A DNA stretch of 64,000 nt from Flavobacterium piscinae (GCF_004122145.1 NZ_SBKQ01000001.1:1-64000), one strand, 5' to 3'. Numbered from the stretch's first letter, positions 17,523-28,700 are shown. The notes: a model not told the origin generated them from the sequence alone. Made by a program: numbers and translations.

Positions 17523-17861
17523 ATGAAAAAGAAAGTAGCCCTACTAAACCTGTATTTAATGTCGGCAGTGTTGTTCACAATACTGTTTCAGTCATTGCAT
17601 AGCTATCAGTATTTAGTGGCTGGTTATGTTGAGGAAACGGAAGCTTGTCATCATTCTCACGATGGTATTTCGCATCAACATTCGGAAGAGAGCTGTTCCA
17701 TCTGTGATTTTCATTTTTGGTTTTACACCCAACCGGAGGTATTAACCTATCGATTTGATTTCCCAATCAAACCTGTTCCTTACTTGTATCAGGAACAAGC
17801 ACTAATTACTACCTTTTCAGGTTCCCTTTTTTCGCATCGCGGACCGCCGCAAACCGTTTAA
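17523..17861 (+). CDS. Small His/Cys-rich exported protein, probably metal-related
   Basis: 112 residues from ATG 17523 (MKKKVALLN); a TTG at 17514 in frame is part of the promoter -7 element. A hydrophobic N-terminal segment (about residues 7-27) is a signal peptide or anchor. Then comes a cluster rich in His and Cys, ACHHSHDGISHQHSEESCSI, followed by CDFHFWF. Such clusters bind Zn, Cu or Ni. It is the first gene of an apparent operon with a TonB-dependent receptor (76 bases downstream) and a lipoprotein. A role as a periplasmic metal sensor, chaperone or buffer is inferred from composition and context; I know no characterised homologue. Confidence 0.75.
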   Translation: MKKKVALLNLYLMSAVLFTILFQSLHSYQYLVAGYVEETEACHHSHDGISHQHSEESCSICDFHFWFYTQPEVLTYRFDFPIKPVPYLYQEQALITTFSGSLFSHRGPPQTV

Positions 17862-17937
17862 AATCTTAGAAACAAAAAACAGTCATTTGCTACAAAATAG
17901 TAATGGCTTCATGTGTTTTATATTTTGAACCGGAAAA

Positions 17938-20319
17938 ATGCGATACTTTTTTATCCTTTTCTTCTTGTTGTGGTTTGGATTTTCGAGCTATGGTCAATTC
18001 ACGTTAAGTGGAACAATCACCAACGAAAAAAACCAACCGCTAACCGGAAGTCACATTCATACTCAATATTTGAATACCGTCAGTAATCCCATTGGCGAAT
18101 TCGAAATCAATGGTTTGCCCAAAGGCGAATTGCGGGTGTATATTTCCTATTTGGGGTATGCAACCTGTGATACGTTGGTGGATATGACCCAAGATGTGGT
18201 ACTGAATGTGCAATTGAAACCATCCGAAACGAAATTAGAATCGGTTACTGTCAAGCAAAAAACAGCCAAAGTCAGCAGTAGTTTATCGGAACAACGCATT
18301 TCAAAAGCGTCAATCGAGCGAAACAGTTCTAAAACCTTAGCTGAAGCGTTGAAGGAAGTCCCCGGCGTTTCGCTTTTACGCACCGGAACGACCATTGTCA
18401 AGCCGGTGATTAACGGTTTGCACAGCAGTCGAGTGCCTATTTTTTCCAATCAAGTTCGCTTGGAAGACCAACAATGGGGAACTGAACACGCTCCGAATTT
18501 TGATTTGAATGCGGCCGGAAAAATTTCGGTTGTCAAAGGAGCTTCGGGTTTACAATACAGTGGCGATGCGGTGGGCGGAATGGTAATTATTGAGTCAACC
18601 AATGTGAAACAAGACACCTTGTTTGGCAGAACGATTGTCAGCGGCTCCACGAACGGTCGTGGCGGAACAATAAGTTCGAGTATTCACAAAGGAAATTCGG
18701 AAGGTTGGCGATGGAATGCATCAACCACGCTTACTTATTTTGGTGATCGCGAAGCTCCGAATTACATTTTATCCAATTCCGGAAACCGCGAACTGAATTT
18801 TTCAGGTGATGTTTCGTATGTGAAAGAAAACTATGAACTCTCCGCGTTTTACAGTTTGTATAATGCTACGATTGGCATTTTGAGTGCTTCGCATATTGGT
18901 AATGTGACCGATTTGTATAATTCCATCAACAACCAAGTTCCTTATAGAATTGATGATTTCACCTATTCGATTGAACAACCGAGACAAGCCATTCAGCATC
19001 ATTTATTCAAGTTGAATTATATGCAAAAGTTGGATGAAAGCAGTTCGATTACTACTTTTTATTCGCTACAATTCAACAACCGAAATGAATTTGACATCCG
19101 TAGAGGAGGAAATATCAACAAAGCCGCCTTGGATTTACAATTGACCACACATTCGCTTCAATCGGATTACAAAAAAGAGTTGGAACGTTTTAGTTTGAAA
19201 ACCGGAATCAGTGGATTGTTTCAAAACAATTTTGCCAATCCGGAAACCGGCGTGCGACCATTGATTCCAACCTATGTGCGATTTGACGGAAGTTGGTATG
19301 GCATCGGAACGTATGAAATCAAAGAAGATGTAGTGGTGGATGGCGGAATTCGGTATGATTTTTCAACCATCGAAGCCACGAAGTTTTATTTGAAATCCCG
19401 TTGGGATGAACGCGGTTATCAAGCTGATTTTGCAGATATTATTGTGGGTGAAGCGGCCAGCCAATGGTTGACCAAACCGCATTTTACCTTTCATAATGTT
19501 TCGGCGAGTTTGGGGGTTCGAAAAGATTTTCAATCGGGTTGGAAATGGTTGAATAATTTGAGTTTGGCTAACAGAAATCCGAATCCGTCCGAATTTTTTT
19601 CGGATGGATTACATCATTCCACCGGACAAATTGAGTTGGGTGATTTGCGTTTAAAGAAAGAAGAATCGCTTAAATTTTCTTCCTCTTTATCCAAAAACGG
19701 AAAATCCTTTTCAGTGGAAATCAATCCGTTTTTGCATTACATTTCCAATTTTATGTATTTGCGATCTGTTGGATTTGAATCCACGATTCGCGGAGCTTTC
19801 CCGGTTTGGGAATTTCAACAAACCGAGGCTCGTTTACTCGGACTTGATTTTCATTCGCAGTGGAATATTTCTTCTAATTGGCAACATAAATTTTCATTTG
19901 TATACGTTAATGGGGAAGATATATCCGAAAACCAACCGTTGATTGATATGCCGCCGATGACGATTTCTACTTCCATCCACTACCAAAAACCGGAATGGAA
20001 TGGATTGATTCTAGAACTTCAATCGGAATCGGTTTTTCGTCAAAACCGTTATCCTAATTTCAATTTTGAAACCGATATTATTGTGGATGGCGAATTTGTT
20101 CCGGTTTTGGTTGACATCAGCACACCGCCAAAGGGGTATCAACTGTTTCATTTTTATTCAGAAATGACGTTCAAGACTTTCAAAAATTTGGATACAACAT
20201 TCGCTTTGTCCGTTCAAAATATATTCAACACAACTTACCGTGACTACTTAAATCGCCAACGTTTTTTTGTGGATGAAATGGGTAGAAACATACAATTACA
20301 AATAAAAATTAATTATTAA
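17938..20319 (+). CDS. TonB-dependent outer-membrane receptor, possibly for a metal
   Basis: 793 residues. A signal peptide (about 1-20, ending SYGQ) is followed by a carboxypeptidase-D regulatory-like beta domain (about 21-105, with SGTITNEKNQPL), a plug domain (about 110-220) and a 22-strand-type barrel to the C-terminus, which ends in a hydrophobic Tyr residue strand. The plug contains KPVINGLHSSRVPIF and QWGTEHAPNFD, reminiscent of ZnuD-type zinc receptors, where a similar xHA motif occurs. With the His/Cys-rich gene before it and a small lipoprotein after it, a zinc or other metal substrate is likely, though a siderophore or other ligand is possible. There is no SusD partner, arguing against glycan uptake. 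Confidence 0.85.
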   Translation: MRYFFILFFLLWFGFSSYGQFTLSGTITNEKNQPLTGSHIHTQYLNTVSNPIGEFEINGLPKGELRVYISYLGYATCDTLVDMTQDVVLNVQLKPSETKLESVTVKQKTAKVSSSLSEQRISKASIERNSSKTLAEALKEVPGVSLLRTGTTIVKPVINGLHSSRVPIFSNQVRLEDQQWGTEHAPNFDLNAAGKISVVKGASGLQYSGDAVGGMVIIESTNVKQDTLFGRTIVSGSTNGRGGTISSSIHKGNSEGWRWNASTTLTYFGDREAPNYILSNSGNRELNFSGDVSYVKENYELSAFYSLYNATIGILSASHIGNVTDLYNSINNQVPYRIDDFTYSIEQPRQAIQHHLFKLNYMQKLDESSSITTFYSLQFNNRNEFDIRRGGNINKAALDLQLTTHSLQSDYKKELERFSLKTGISGLFQNNFANPETGVRPLIPTYVRFDGSWYGIGTYEIKEDVVVDGGIRYDFSTIEATKFYLKSRWDERGYQADFADIIVGEAASQWLTKPHFTFHNVSASLGVRKDFQSGWKWLNNLSLANRNPNPSEFFSDGLHHSTGQIELGDLRLKKEESLKFSSSLSKNGKSFSVEINPFLHYISNFMYLRSVGFESTIRGAFPVWEFQQTEARLLGLDFHSQWNISSNWQHKFSFVYVNGEDISENQPLIDMPPMTISTSIHYQKPEWNGLILELQSESVFRQNRYPNFNFETDIIVDGEFVPVLVDISTPPKGYQLFHFYSEMTFKTFKNLDTTFALSVQNIFNTTYRDYLNRQRFFVDEMGRNIQLQIKINY

Positions 20320-20331
20320 AAACACACAAAA

Positions 20332-20886
20332 ATGAAAAATTTAAAAATCATGGCTTTGACCTTAACAGCAATCTTTACCTTCAATTCTTGCAGCAACGAT
20401 GATTCTCCGGTGAACGAAGAAGAAGTAATTACCACCGTAATCGCACAATTTGTGGGAGGCGGTCAAACCATTACATTAACATCAAGAGATACAGATGGAG
20501 ATGGTCCAAATGCTCCGACAATTACGGTAAGTGGTAATTTTGCAACTGCAACAACGTATACGGGTTCTGTTCAATTTTTAAATGAATTGGAAAATCCGGC
20601 AGAAGACATCTCCGTGGAAGTAGCAGAAGAAGATTTGGAGCACCAGGTTTTTTATCAAATTTCTAACAGTTTAGGTAATTTTAACTATGTAGATTTTGAT
20701 TCTGAAGGAAAACCACTTGGGTTAGAATTTACCTTTACAACCGGAGCAAATGCAGGGACAGGAAATATTACTGTTATTTTGAGACATTTATTAAACAAAA
20801 ATGCAGCAGGTGTTTCAACAGGTGATATAACCAATGCAGGTGGTTCAACCGATGCTGAAGTTACTTTTCCGGTAGTTGTAGAATAA
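20332..20886 (+). CDS. Small lipoprotein downstream of TonB receptor
   Basis: 184 residues with a lipoprotein signal peptide; the lipobox cysteine is at about residue 20 (FNSCSNDD). The mature part is beta-rich, with TLTSRDTDGDGPNAPTI and an acidic middle (VEVAEEDLEHQVF). Similar flavobacterial proteins that follow TonB receptors are, as I recall, named type 1 periplasmic binding fold superfamily proteins; their function is not established. It starts 12 bases after the receptor and is closed by a terminator, so it belongs to the same operon and may help capture the receptor's substrate. Confidence 0.8.
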   Translation: MKNLKIMALTLTAIFTFNSCSNDDSPVNEEEVITTVIAQFVGGGQTITLTSRDTDGDGPNAPTITVSGNFATATTYTGSVQFLNELENPAEDISVEVAEEDLEHQVFYQISNSLGNFNYVDFDSEGKPLGLEFTFTTGANAGTGNITVILRHLLNKNAAGVSTGDITNAGGSTDAEVTFPVVVE

Positions 20887-20907
20887 AACGGTTCCATTTT
20901 ATTATAA

Positions 20908-20942
20908 AAAAGCAAATTCGAAAACACGAGTTTGCTTTTTTT
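20908..20942 (+). terminator. Rho-independent terminator closing the TonB receptor operon
   Basis: AAAGCAAA..CG / CG..TTTGCTTT stem followed by T-rich sequence. Confidence 0.8.
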
Positions 20943-21024
20943 ATTCCATATTGTGATTTTTATAATTAATTTTTTATTAATTTAGACAATTCAATATCAA
21001 ATTCTAACCAAAAACTCGATAATT

Positions 21025-21399
21025 ATGAATTCACAATTTACAAAACTTATGCGGATATTACTGGGAGCCATCCTGGTCATTTTCGGACTAAACAAATTTT
21101 TTAATTTTATTCCTGCTCCTGAATTACCGGAAAACGCTGCTGATTTTATCAATTCATTAGCCTCTACAGGATATGTTTTACAAGTTGTTGGAATTGTGGA
21201 GATACTAATTGGAGCATTGTTATTACTCAATAAATGGGTGGCATTTGCTTTGATTGTTTTGGTTCCGATTTCGGTCAATATTCTACTATTTCATTTGTTT
21301 TTAGACATTCCGGGAATTAGCGGAGCGTTACTGGTTACCATTTTTAATGGAGTGTTAATGTATAAGCTATGGCCTAAATACAGACCTTTATTTAACTAA
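21025..21399 (+). CDS. DoxX-family membrane protein
   Basis: 124 residues with four predicted membrane helices (about 7-25, 48-66, 70-90, 97-115). The first, [21 protein letters not shown], resembles the DoxX/DoxD-like start, and [22 protein letters not shown] residues follow. The family has been linked to respiratory or thiol redox functions, but no substrate can be assigned here. It lies alone between a terminator and the oligopeptidase gene, 47 bases upstream of the latter's start. Confidence 0.8.
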   Translation: MNSQFTKLMRILLGAILVIFGLNKFFNFIPAPELPENAADFINSLASTGYVLQVVGIVEILIGALLLLNKWVAFALIVLVPISVNILLFHLFLDIPGISGALLVTIFNGVLMYKLWPKYRPLFN

Positions 21400-21418
21400 A
21401 ATTAACAACTCGATTGAT

Positions 21419-21426
21419 TACTTTTG
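21419..21426 (+). promoter_or_regulatory. -7 promoter element TACTTTTG for prolyl oligopeptidase
   Basis: An exact TAnnTTTG match 20 bases before ATG 21447. Confidence 0.5.
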
Positions 21427-21446
21427 TACATCAATCAATTATTTCA

Positions 21447-23552
21447 ATGAAAAAATCTTTATCAACAATTGCAATTGTTTGTGTGATGAGTATGAATGCA
21501 CAAACCAGTTCTTCTATTCAATATCCTGAAACCAAAAAAGGGGAAGTAAAAGACACCTATTTTGGTACGGAAGTAAACGACCCTTATCGTTGGTTGGAAG
21601 ACGACCGCTCTAAAGAAACCGAAGAATGGGTGAAAACTCAGAATGTAGTGACGTTTAATTATTTGAATACGATTCCTTATCGCAATCAAATTAAAGAACG
21701 TTTAGAAAAATTGTGGAATTACGAACGAATTTCTGCTCCTTTTAAAGAAGGTGATTATACCTATTTTTATAAAAATAACGGTTTGCAAAATCAATCCGTT
21801 TTATACCGAAAAGATAAATCCGGCAAAGAAGAGGTTTTCTTAGACCCCAATACCTTTGCCGCAGACGGAACCACCTCGTTGGCGAATTTAGAATTTTCAA
21901 AAGATGGTTCGTTGGTTGCCTATTCGATATCTGAAGGAGGAAGCGATTGGAACAAAATCATCATCATGGATGCCGTTTCAAAAAAAGTATTGGAGCAACC
22001 GATTGTGGATGTAAAATTCAGCGGTATTTCATGGTTAGGAAATGATGGATTCTTTTATTCCAGCTATGACAAACCGGAAGGAAGTGAACTTTCAGCCAAA
22101 ACCGATCAACATAAATTGTATTACCATAAATTAGGAACTGCTCAAGAAGAGGACAAAGTCATTTTTGGACTGAACGAAAAGAGACGATATGTGGGTGGTG
22201 GTGTTTCTGAAGACCAACAATACTTGATTATCACGGCGGCTAATTCTACTACCGGAAATGAATTGTATATTAAAGATTTAAGCAATCCAAATAGTAAATT
22301 GGAAACCATTGTGGACAATTTCAATAGTAACAATTATGTGATTGATAATGTGGGTTCAAAACTATACATCGTGACGAACTTGAATGCTCCTAACCAAAAA
22401 ATCGTAACGGTGGATGCTAAAAATCCTAAACCTGAAAACTGGAAAGATTTTATTCCGCAAACGGATTATGTGTTATCTCCTTCAACCGGAGGAGGCTATA
22501 TTTTTGCCCGTTACATGAAAGATGCTATTTCGCAAGTAGTCCAATATGATTATGAAGGAAAAGCAATTCGCGAAGTAAAATTACCCGGCGTAGGTTCAGC
22601 CGGAGGTTTCGGTGGGAAAAAGACAGAAAAAGAATTGTATTTTAGTTTTTCAAATTATGTCACACCCGGAACCATTTATTCCTTTGATCCAAAAACCGGA
22701 ACATCTAAAGAGTATCAAAAACCGAAAGTAGATTTCAATTCTACCGATTACGAAAGCAAACAAATATTTTATACTTCCAAAGACGGCACAAAAATTCCGA
22801 TGATAATTACCCATAAAAAAGGACTAAAATTGGATGGTAAAAATCCAACTATTTTGTATGGATATGGTGGATTCAATATCAGTTTAACACCAAGTTTCAG
22901 TATTACCAATGCTGTTTGGATGGAAAATGGCGGAATTTATGCGGTGGCTAATTTACGTGGTGGCGGTGAATACGGTAAAAAATGGCACGATGCCGGAACA
23001 CAAATGAAAAAGCAAAACGTATTTGACGATTTTATTGCCGCCGGCGAATATTTGATTGCACAAAAGTACACCTCATCTGATTATTTAGCCATTCGTGGTG
23101 GTTCAAATGGAGGATTATTGGTGGGAGCTGTTATGACGCAACGTCCGGATTTAGCAAAAGTGGCATTACCTGCGGTAGGTGTGTTAGACATGTTACGTTA
23201 CCACACATTTACAGCAGGAGCAGGATGGGCGTATGATTATGGGACGGCCAATGACAGCAAAGAAATGTTTGAGTATTTGAAAAATTATTCGCCTGTTCAC
23301 AACGTGAAAAAAGGAGTACAATACCCTGCCACTTTAGTGACAACCGGCGATCATGACGATAGAGTAGTGCCGGCTCACAGTTTTAAGTTTGCTGCGGAGT
23401 TGCAAGACAAACAAGCCGGAGAAAATCCTGTTTTAATTCGAATTGATGTGAATGCCGGGCATGGTGCCGGAAAACCAATTTCTAAAACCATTGAGGAAAA
23501 CGCCGATATTCAGGCATTTACGTTGTTTAATATGGGGATAAAGAAAATTTAA
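21447..23552 (+). CDS. Prolyl oligopeptidase family serine peptidase (S9A), exported
   Basis: 701 residues from ATG 21447. A longer frame reaches TTG 21414, but a -7 promoter element lies between, so the ATG is chosen. Residues 1-20 form a signal peptide (ending MSMNAQ), placing the enzyme in the periplasm. The N-terminal region ([20 protein letters not shown]) and a seven-bladed propeller (about 90-430) precede the alpha/beta-hydrolase domain. The triad is Ser553 in [10 protein letters not shown], Asp in [10 protein letters not shown] and His in VNAGHGAG. Such enzymes cut short peptides after proline. It is followed by a strong hairpin. Confidence 0.93.
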   Translation: MKKSLSTIAIVCVMSMNAQTSSSIQYPETKKGEVKDTYFGTEVNDPYRWLEDDRSKETEEWVKTQNVVTFNYLNTIPYRNQIKERLEKLWNYERISAPFKEGDYTYFYKNNGLQNQSVLYRKDKSGKEEVFLDPNTFAADGTTSLANLEFSKDGSLVAYSISEGGSDWNKIIIMDAVSKKVLEQPIVDVKFSGISWLGNDGFFYSSYDKPEGSELSAKTDQHKLYYHKLGTAQEEDKVIFGLNEKRRYVGGGVSEDQQYLIITAANSTTGNELYIKDLSNPNSKLETIVDNFNSNNYVIDNVGSKLYIVTNLNAPNQKIVTVDAKNPKPENWKDFIPQTDYVLSPSTGGGYIFARYMKDAISQVVQYDYEGKAIREVKLPGVGSAGGFGGKKTEKELYFSFSNYVTPGTIYSFDPKTGTSKEYQKPKVDFNSTDYESKQIFYTSKDGTKIPMIITHKKGLKLDGKNPTILYGYGGFNISLTPSFSITNAVWMENGGIYAVANLRGGGEYGKKWHDAGTQMKKQNVFDDFIAAGEYLIAQKYTSSDYLAIRGGSNGGLLVGAVMTQRPDLAKVALPAVGVLDMLRYHTFTAGAGWAYDYGTANDSKEMFEYLKNYSPVHNVKKGVQYPATLVTTGDHDDRVVPAHSFKFAAELQDKQAGENPVLIRIDVNAGHGAGKPISKTIEENADIQAFTLFNMGIKKI

Positions 23553-23572
23553 AAACAGATTTAGAAAAGGAT

Positions 23573-23618
23573 AACCGCTAATTCGCGAATAATAATCTGC
23601 GAATCAGCGGTTATTTTT
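23573..23618 (+). terminator. Hairpin terminator between convergent oligopeptidase and mtgA genes
   Basis: Fourteen-base arms AACCGCTAATTCGC (23573-23586) and GCGAATCAGCGGTT (23599-23612) pair with one mismatch, followed by ATTTTTT. It may work in both directions. Confidence 0.75.
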
Positions 23619-23704
23619 TGTTTATTTAGTATAGAGATTAAAGGAAGAAATAAAATTTTTAAAATTATATAGTTACTATTTTTAAAATCCGTGTTCCTAA
23701 AAAA

Positions 23705-24385
23705 TTAATACTCAATTTTCCCTAAATAACTCATTTGTCTTACGATGAAATTTTTTCTGCGGTTAATATAATTAGAAGAATTAGAAGCTTTAAATTTTCT
23801 TGGATTAGGAAGAATCGCTGCAATTCCGGCGGCTTCTCTTGGTGTTAAGTTAATCGCATCTTTTCGGTACCAAACTCGGGAGGCTTCTTGAGCACCATAT
23901 ACGCCATTACCCATTTCAATACTATTTAAATATACTTCCATAATGCGTTCTTTTCCCCAAATCAATTCGATTAAAACGGTGAAATAGGCTTCCAAACCTT
24001 TACGCAAATAACTTCTTCCTTGCCATAGAAAAACGTTTTTAGCGGTTTGTTGCGAAATCGTGCTTCCACCTCGTAATTTTTTGCCTTTTTTATTGGCTTC
24101 CATGGCTTTTTCAATCGCCTCAAAATCAAAACCATTATGGGTTAAAAAATGACCGTCTTCACTGGCAATGACTGCTTTTTGCAGATTGATGGAAATTTCT
24201 TCTATCGGCACCCAATCGTGACTACAAATCATTTCTTTGCCTTCTTTTTTTTGTTCGATGGCTCTAATTCCCATTAAAGGGGTAAAGGGAACCGGAACAA
24301 ATTTGAATAGAATCACTAAAAAAATAGAAATTCCAAAAAACCACCACATCGCTTTCCAAAGGAAACGGAATAATTTTTTTATCAT
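23705..24385 (-). CDS. mtgA: Monofunctional biosynthetic peptidoglycan transglycosylase
   Basis: 226 residues. One N-terminal membrane helix (about 11-32) is followed by a family GT51 domain that polymerises lipid II into glycan strands at the periplasmic face. The catalytic Glu is E76 in VIASEDGHFLTHNGFD; RGGSTISQQTAKN, IMEVYLNSIEMG and GVYGAQEASRVWY are the other GT51 motifs. There is no transpeptidase domain, hence the MtgA name. The gene starts three bases after the stop of the FAD oxidoreductase on the same strand, so the two are co-transcribed. Confidence 0.95.
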   Translation of the reverse strand: MIKKLFRFLWKAMWWFFGISIFLVILFKFVPVPFTPLMGIRAIEQKKEGKEMICSHDWVPIEEISINLQKAVIASEDGHFLTHNGFDFEAIEKAMEANKKGKKLRGGSTISQQTAKNVFLWQGRSYLRKGLEAYFTVLIELIWGKERIMEVYLNSIEMGNGVYGAQEASRVWYRKDAINLTPREAAGIAAILPNPRKFKASNSSNYINRRKNFIVRQMSYLGKIEY

Positions 24386-24388
24386 ACA

Positions 24389-25504
24389 TTAATCGATTAA
24401 ATCTGCTAATTCTTTACCCACCAAACTACCAATCGCCACACCCATTCCCCCTAAGCGAACACCACAAAATACATTTTCACTCAACTGTTTTACAATTGGT
24501 TTTTTATGATTGCCAACACCCATAATTCCGCTCCAGCGGTGTTCAATTTCAAACGATTGATTGGGCAAAATTACTTCTTTTAGCAATTGCTCCAACTTAT
24601 TCTGAATAATTTCTGTTTGGGATAATTCTGTTGTCGTTTCACCTTCAAAATCTAAATTTCTTCCTCCGCCTATTAATATTCTATCTTCAAAATTTCTGAA
24701 ATAAAAATAGCCTTTATCCAAATGAAACGTTCCTTTTATATCTAAATTAGGGATTGGTTTAGTAATCAAAACTTGAGCTCTTGCCGGTTTAACTTCGCCA
24801 TTGGTCAATGCATTGGCAAATCCATTTGTAGCAAAAAATAATTTTTTACTTGAAAAAGAAAAATCACCTAAAAATACTTCTACCTGACTGTTTGTCTCAA
24901 CAAAAGAAGTAACGGTTTGTTGATTTAAAATTAGAATATTGTTTTGTACTGCTAATTTCAACAATTGTTGCATCATATTTCCGGTATCAATTTGAGCTTC
25001 ATACGGATTAAAAAGCACATATTCCTGAATTCCCTTGAATGCAAATCGATCTACTTCTTTTGAGAAAACATCATTTTTAAATAACGGTTTCAACAATTCA
25101 TTGATAAACGGTAGCTTCTGCAAACATTCTTCATACGTAGATTCATCTTCTATTAAAAACAATTCATATCCGCCGTAAGGTTTTAAATCTAATTTTTCAT
25201 CACCCACTCGCTTACGAAGTAATTGCAATCCATCCCATCTTTTTTGGACCAATTGCAAGACTTCTTCTTCGGTGTGTGAGTTTAAATCATCTAAGATTTC
25301 AGAAACAGAGCCGAAGCAGGCAAATCCGGCATTTTTTGTACTCGCTCCTTGTGGAAGAACACCTTTTTCGAGTACTAAAATTTTTGCAGAGGGAAATTTA
25401 TCACGCAATTCAAGAGCACAATGCAACCCGACAATTCCACTACCTACAATCGTGAAATCTACGTTTGTAAACCAATTTTTAAGTTCCCAAAAACTAAGCT
25501 GCAT
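24389..25504 (-). CDS. FAD-dependent oxidoreductase, DAO family
   Basis: 371 residues of the D-amino-acid-oxidase-like (DAO) fold. The dinucleotide-binding loop TIVGSGIVGLHCALEL is at about residue 18, the ADP-ribose acidic residue is in KILVLEKG, and the flavin-contact segment QGASTKNAGFACFG follows. C-terminal features include YFYFRNFEDRILIGGG and HRWSGIMGVGNHKKP, usual for this family. The substrate, probably an amine or amino acid, cannot be told. It is the upstream gene of a two-gene unit with mtgA. Confidence 0.87.
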   Translation of the reverse strand: MQLSFWELKNWFTNVDFTIVGSGIVGLHCALELRDKFPSAKILVLEKGVLPQGASTKNAGFACFGSVSEILDDLNSHTEEEVLQLVQKRWDGLQLLRKRVGDEKLDLKPYGGYELFLIEDESTYEECLQKLPFINELLKPLFKNDVFSKEVDRFAFKGIQEYVLFNPYEAQIDTGNMMQQLLKLAVQNNILILNQQTVTSFVETNSQVEVFLGDFSFSSKKLFFATNGFANALTNGEVKPARAQVLITKPIPNLDIKGTFHLDKGYFYFRNFEDRILIGGGRNLDFEGETTTELSQTEIIQNKLEQLLKEVILPNQSFEIEHRWSGIMGVGNHKKPIVKQLSENVFCGVRLGGMGVAIGSLVGKELADLID

Positions 25505-25543
25505 GATGATGAAAATTTTTTCATAAATGTACTTTTTATTTTA

Positions 25544-25551
25544 ATGTATTG
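25544..25551 (+). repeat. Isolated half-site ATGTATTG
   Basis: The same 8-mer forms both arms of the palindrome at 25618-25634, 66 bases to the right. Confidence 0.3.
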
Positions 25552-25617
25552 AAAATATTTTCCAAAGCGATGGTTTTTTATTGAATCTGTTTCTGTATAT
25601 ATTCTAAATTTTAACAT

Positions 25618-25634
25618 ATGTATTGTCAATACAT
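25618..25634. promoter_or_regulatory. 17-base perfect palindrome ATGTATTG-T-CAATACAT, candidate operator
   Basis: It lies in the 242-base gap between the divergent FAD oxidoreductase and metallopeptidase genes, about 76 bases before the -7 element at 25710. No T-tract follows, which favours a protein-binding site over a terminator. Confidence 0.4.
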
Positions 25635-25709
25635 CAACAGGTTAAACATATTTTTTTCAAATTGTTAATAAAATAGTCATAACATCGGTTAACAGCATGA
25701 AAATAATTT

Positions 25710-25717
25710 TACATTTG
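25710..25717 (+). promoter_or_regulatory. -7 promoter element TACATTTG for metallopeptidase gene
   Basis: An exact TAnnTTTG match 29 bases before the ATG. Confidence 0.5.
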
Positions 25718-25746
25718 GCTTTCTATTAACTAATTAACCAAAATGT

Positions 25747-28700
25747 ATGAAGCTTAAATTACTTACGATTGCACTGCTGGCAAGTGTATGCTTTTCCAAT
25801 GCACAAGAGAAAAGCAATTTTTGGAAATCCGCTACTTTAAAAAGTACATCAGCTCTTTTGGAAAGCAAAAAAGAAATTCCTCAAAGTAAATTGTTTGAAT
25901 TGGATGTCAATGGTATTCAATCGGTTTTATCAACTGCACCTAATCGCTTTGCACAAACCAAAAACGGAAAAGTTATCTCTTTACCAAATGGAGAGGGTAT
26001 AATGGAACGTTTTAGTGTATATGAAAACTCAATTTTAGCACCTGAATTAGCCGCTAATTATCCCAATATTAAATCCTATATCGGAATTGGTATTGACAAT
26101 CCAACCTCAACGGTTTATTTTAGTATTTCTCCGTTAGGGTTTCAATCGATGCAATTAAATGGCGGAAAGCCAGCTGTTTTCATAGAACCGCTTACCCAAG
26201 ATTTACTTACCTACTCAGTGTTTAAAAAAGCGGATAAAGTAAAACAATTTTCTCCATTTGAATGTGGTGTCATCGATGCGGTAGCAGATCAAATCGACCC
26301 TTCAACTTTACGCCCAAATGCGGATGACAGTACCTTAAGAACTTTCCGTTTAGCGGTTTCAACAACCGGTGAATATACGGCTTATTTTGGTGGTACAAAA
26401 GCACAAGCATTGGCTGCCATCAATGCTACAATGACAAGAGTAAACGGTGTTTTTGAAAAAGATTTTGCCGTGAGAATGGTTTTAATTGCCAATACCGATT
26501 TAGTAATTTATACTAACGCCTCAACCGACCCTTATACTACAAGTTATAACAGTCAGGTTCAAAGCACATTGACTTCTGTTATTGGTGAGGCCAATTATGA
26601 TATTGGACATCTATTTGTGAGAGCTTCTAACAATGGAAATGCGGGTTGTATTGGTTGTGTATGTGTGAATGGTTCGAAAGGAAGTGCATTTACAGCTGCA
26701 ACAGTTCCAACCGGAGATTTATTTGACATTGATTATGTAGCTCACGAAATGGGTCACCAATTTGGTGCCAATCATACTTTTTCTTTCAGCAACGAGGGAA
26801 CAGGTGCTAACATGGAACCGGGTTCAGGCTCTACGATTATGGGATATGCCGGAATAACCGGTCAAGATGTTCAACCAAATTCAGACGCTTATTTTCATGC
26901 ATTTAGCATTCAACAAGTAACGAATAATGTGAAAGGAAAAACCTGTCAAACGAATACAGCAACAGGAAATGCGGTACCAACTGCTAATGCAGGTTTAGAT
27001 TATACCATTCCAAGAAGTACTCCTTTTATGTTAACCGGTTCAGGGACCGATGCAAATGGAGATGCCTTAACCTATATCTGGGAACAGTTTGACAATGCCG
27101 CTTCTAACGCAACAGGAGCAAGTTCTGCGGCTAGTGCAACTCGTACTTCCGGACCTACTTTCAGGTCTTACAGTCCGAGTACCTCGCCTGTTCGTTATTT
27201 TCCAAGAATGCAATCTATTCTAGCGGGTGCGACTACAACAACAGGAACAGAAATTACCGTTGAAGCTCTTCCTTCAGTTGCCAGAACGATGAATTTCAGA
27301 TTAACTGTTCGTGACAATAGAGCCGGTGGTTCTGCCAATAATAGCGACGATATGATTGTAACAGTAAATGGAACTGCAGGTCCATTTACAGTAACTTCAC
27401 CCAACACAGCAGTATCTTATCCGGCCGGAAGTACACAAACCGTCACTTGGAACGTAGCCGGAACCACAGCCAATGGCGTTAATTGTGCAAACGTTGATAT
27501 TTTAATCTCTACAGATGGAGGAAACACATGGTCAAATTTAGTTACCGCCACGCCAAACGATGGTTCACAAGCGATTACAATTCCAAATACACAAGGTAAT
27601 CAAAACCGTATCATGGTCAAAGGAAACAATCATATTTTCTTTGATGTTTCCAATGCTAATTTTACCATCACTGCCGGTTCCTCTGATACCGTAGCTCCAA
27701 CTGCTCCAACATTAGCCGCAGCCGGAACTACGTCTACCTCCACCAACTTATCTTGGTCAGGTGCTACAGACAATGTGGGCGTAACCGGTTATGATGTGTA
27801 TAGAGGCGGTGTCTTGATTGGTTCAACAACAACTGCTACTACCTTTGCGGTAACAGGATTAACTCCATCAACAACTTATGCCTTTAATGTAAGAGCAAAA
27901 GATGCAGCAGGAAATATATCCGTAAACAGCAATACAGTAAGTGTAACAACCCTTGCAGCCGGATTGACTTATTGTACTTCGCAAGGAAATAGTATTGTTG
28001 ATGAATATATAGGAAGAGTTCAAATAGGAACCATCGATAATTCTTCAGGAGGTGTAACGGGTTATGTTGACTATACTTCACTGTCTACTGATTTAACAAA
28101 AGGGTCCAGTGCTACAATTACCATCACACCTACTTGGACGGGGACAACTTATAGTGAAGGATATGCCGTGTTTATCGATTATAATCAAAATGGATTATTT
28201 ACCGATACAGGTGAAACGGTTTGGAGTTTAGCTCCTACAACAGCAACACCGGTTTCCGGAACGTTTACCATTCCAACTACAGCGGCTAATGGCCCAACAC
28301 GAATGAGGGTTTCGATGAAATACAATGGTACACCAACAGCTTGTGAAACATTTTCGTATGGTCAAGTAGAGGATTATACTGTTAATCTTGTTGTGGGCAC
28401 AACGGACACAACGGCTCCGTCAGCCCCTACCAATTTAATAGCTTCCGGGACTACACAAACGACAACAAATTTATCTTGGAATGCTTCAACAGACAATGTG
28501 GGTGTAACAGGATATGATGTATACAGTGGAACTACATTATTAGGAACTGTAGCTACTACTACAGCAGGAATTACAGGTTTAACAGCCTCTACAACTTATA
28601 CCTTTAGTGTTCGTGCAAAAGATGCTGCCGGAAATATTTCATCCTCCAGTAATACTGTAAACGTTACAACATTGGCAGCAGCCGGAAACGGAACAGATTT

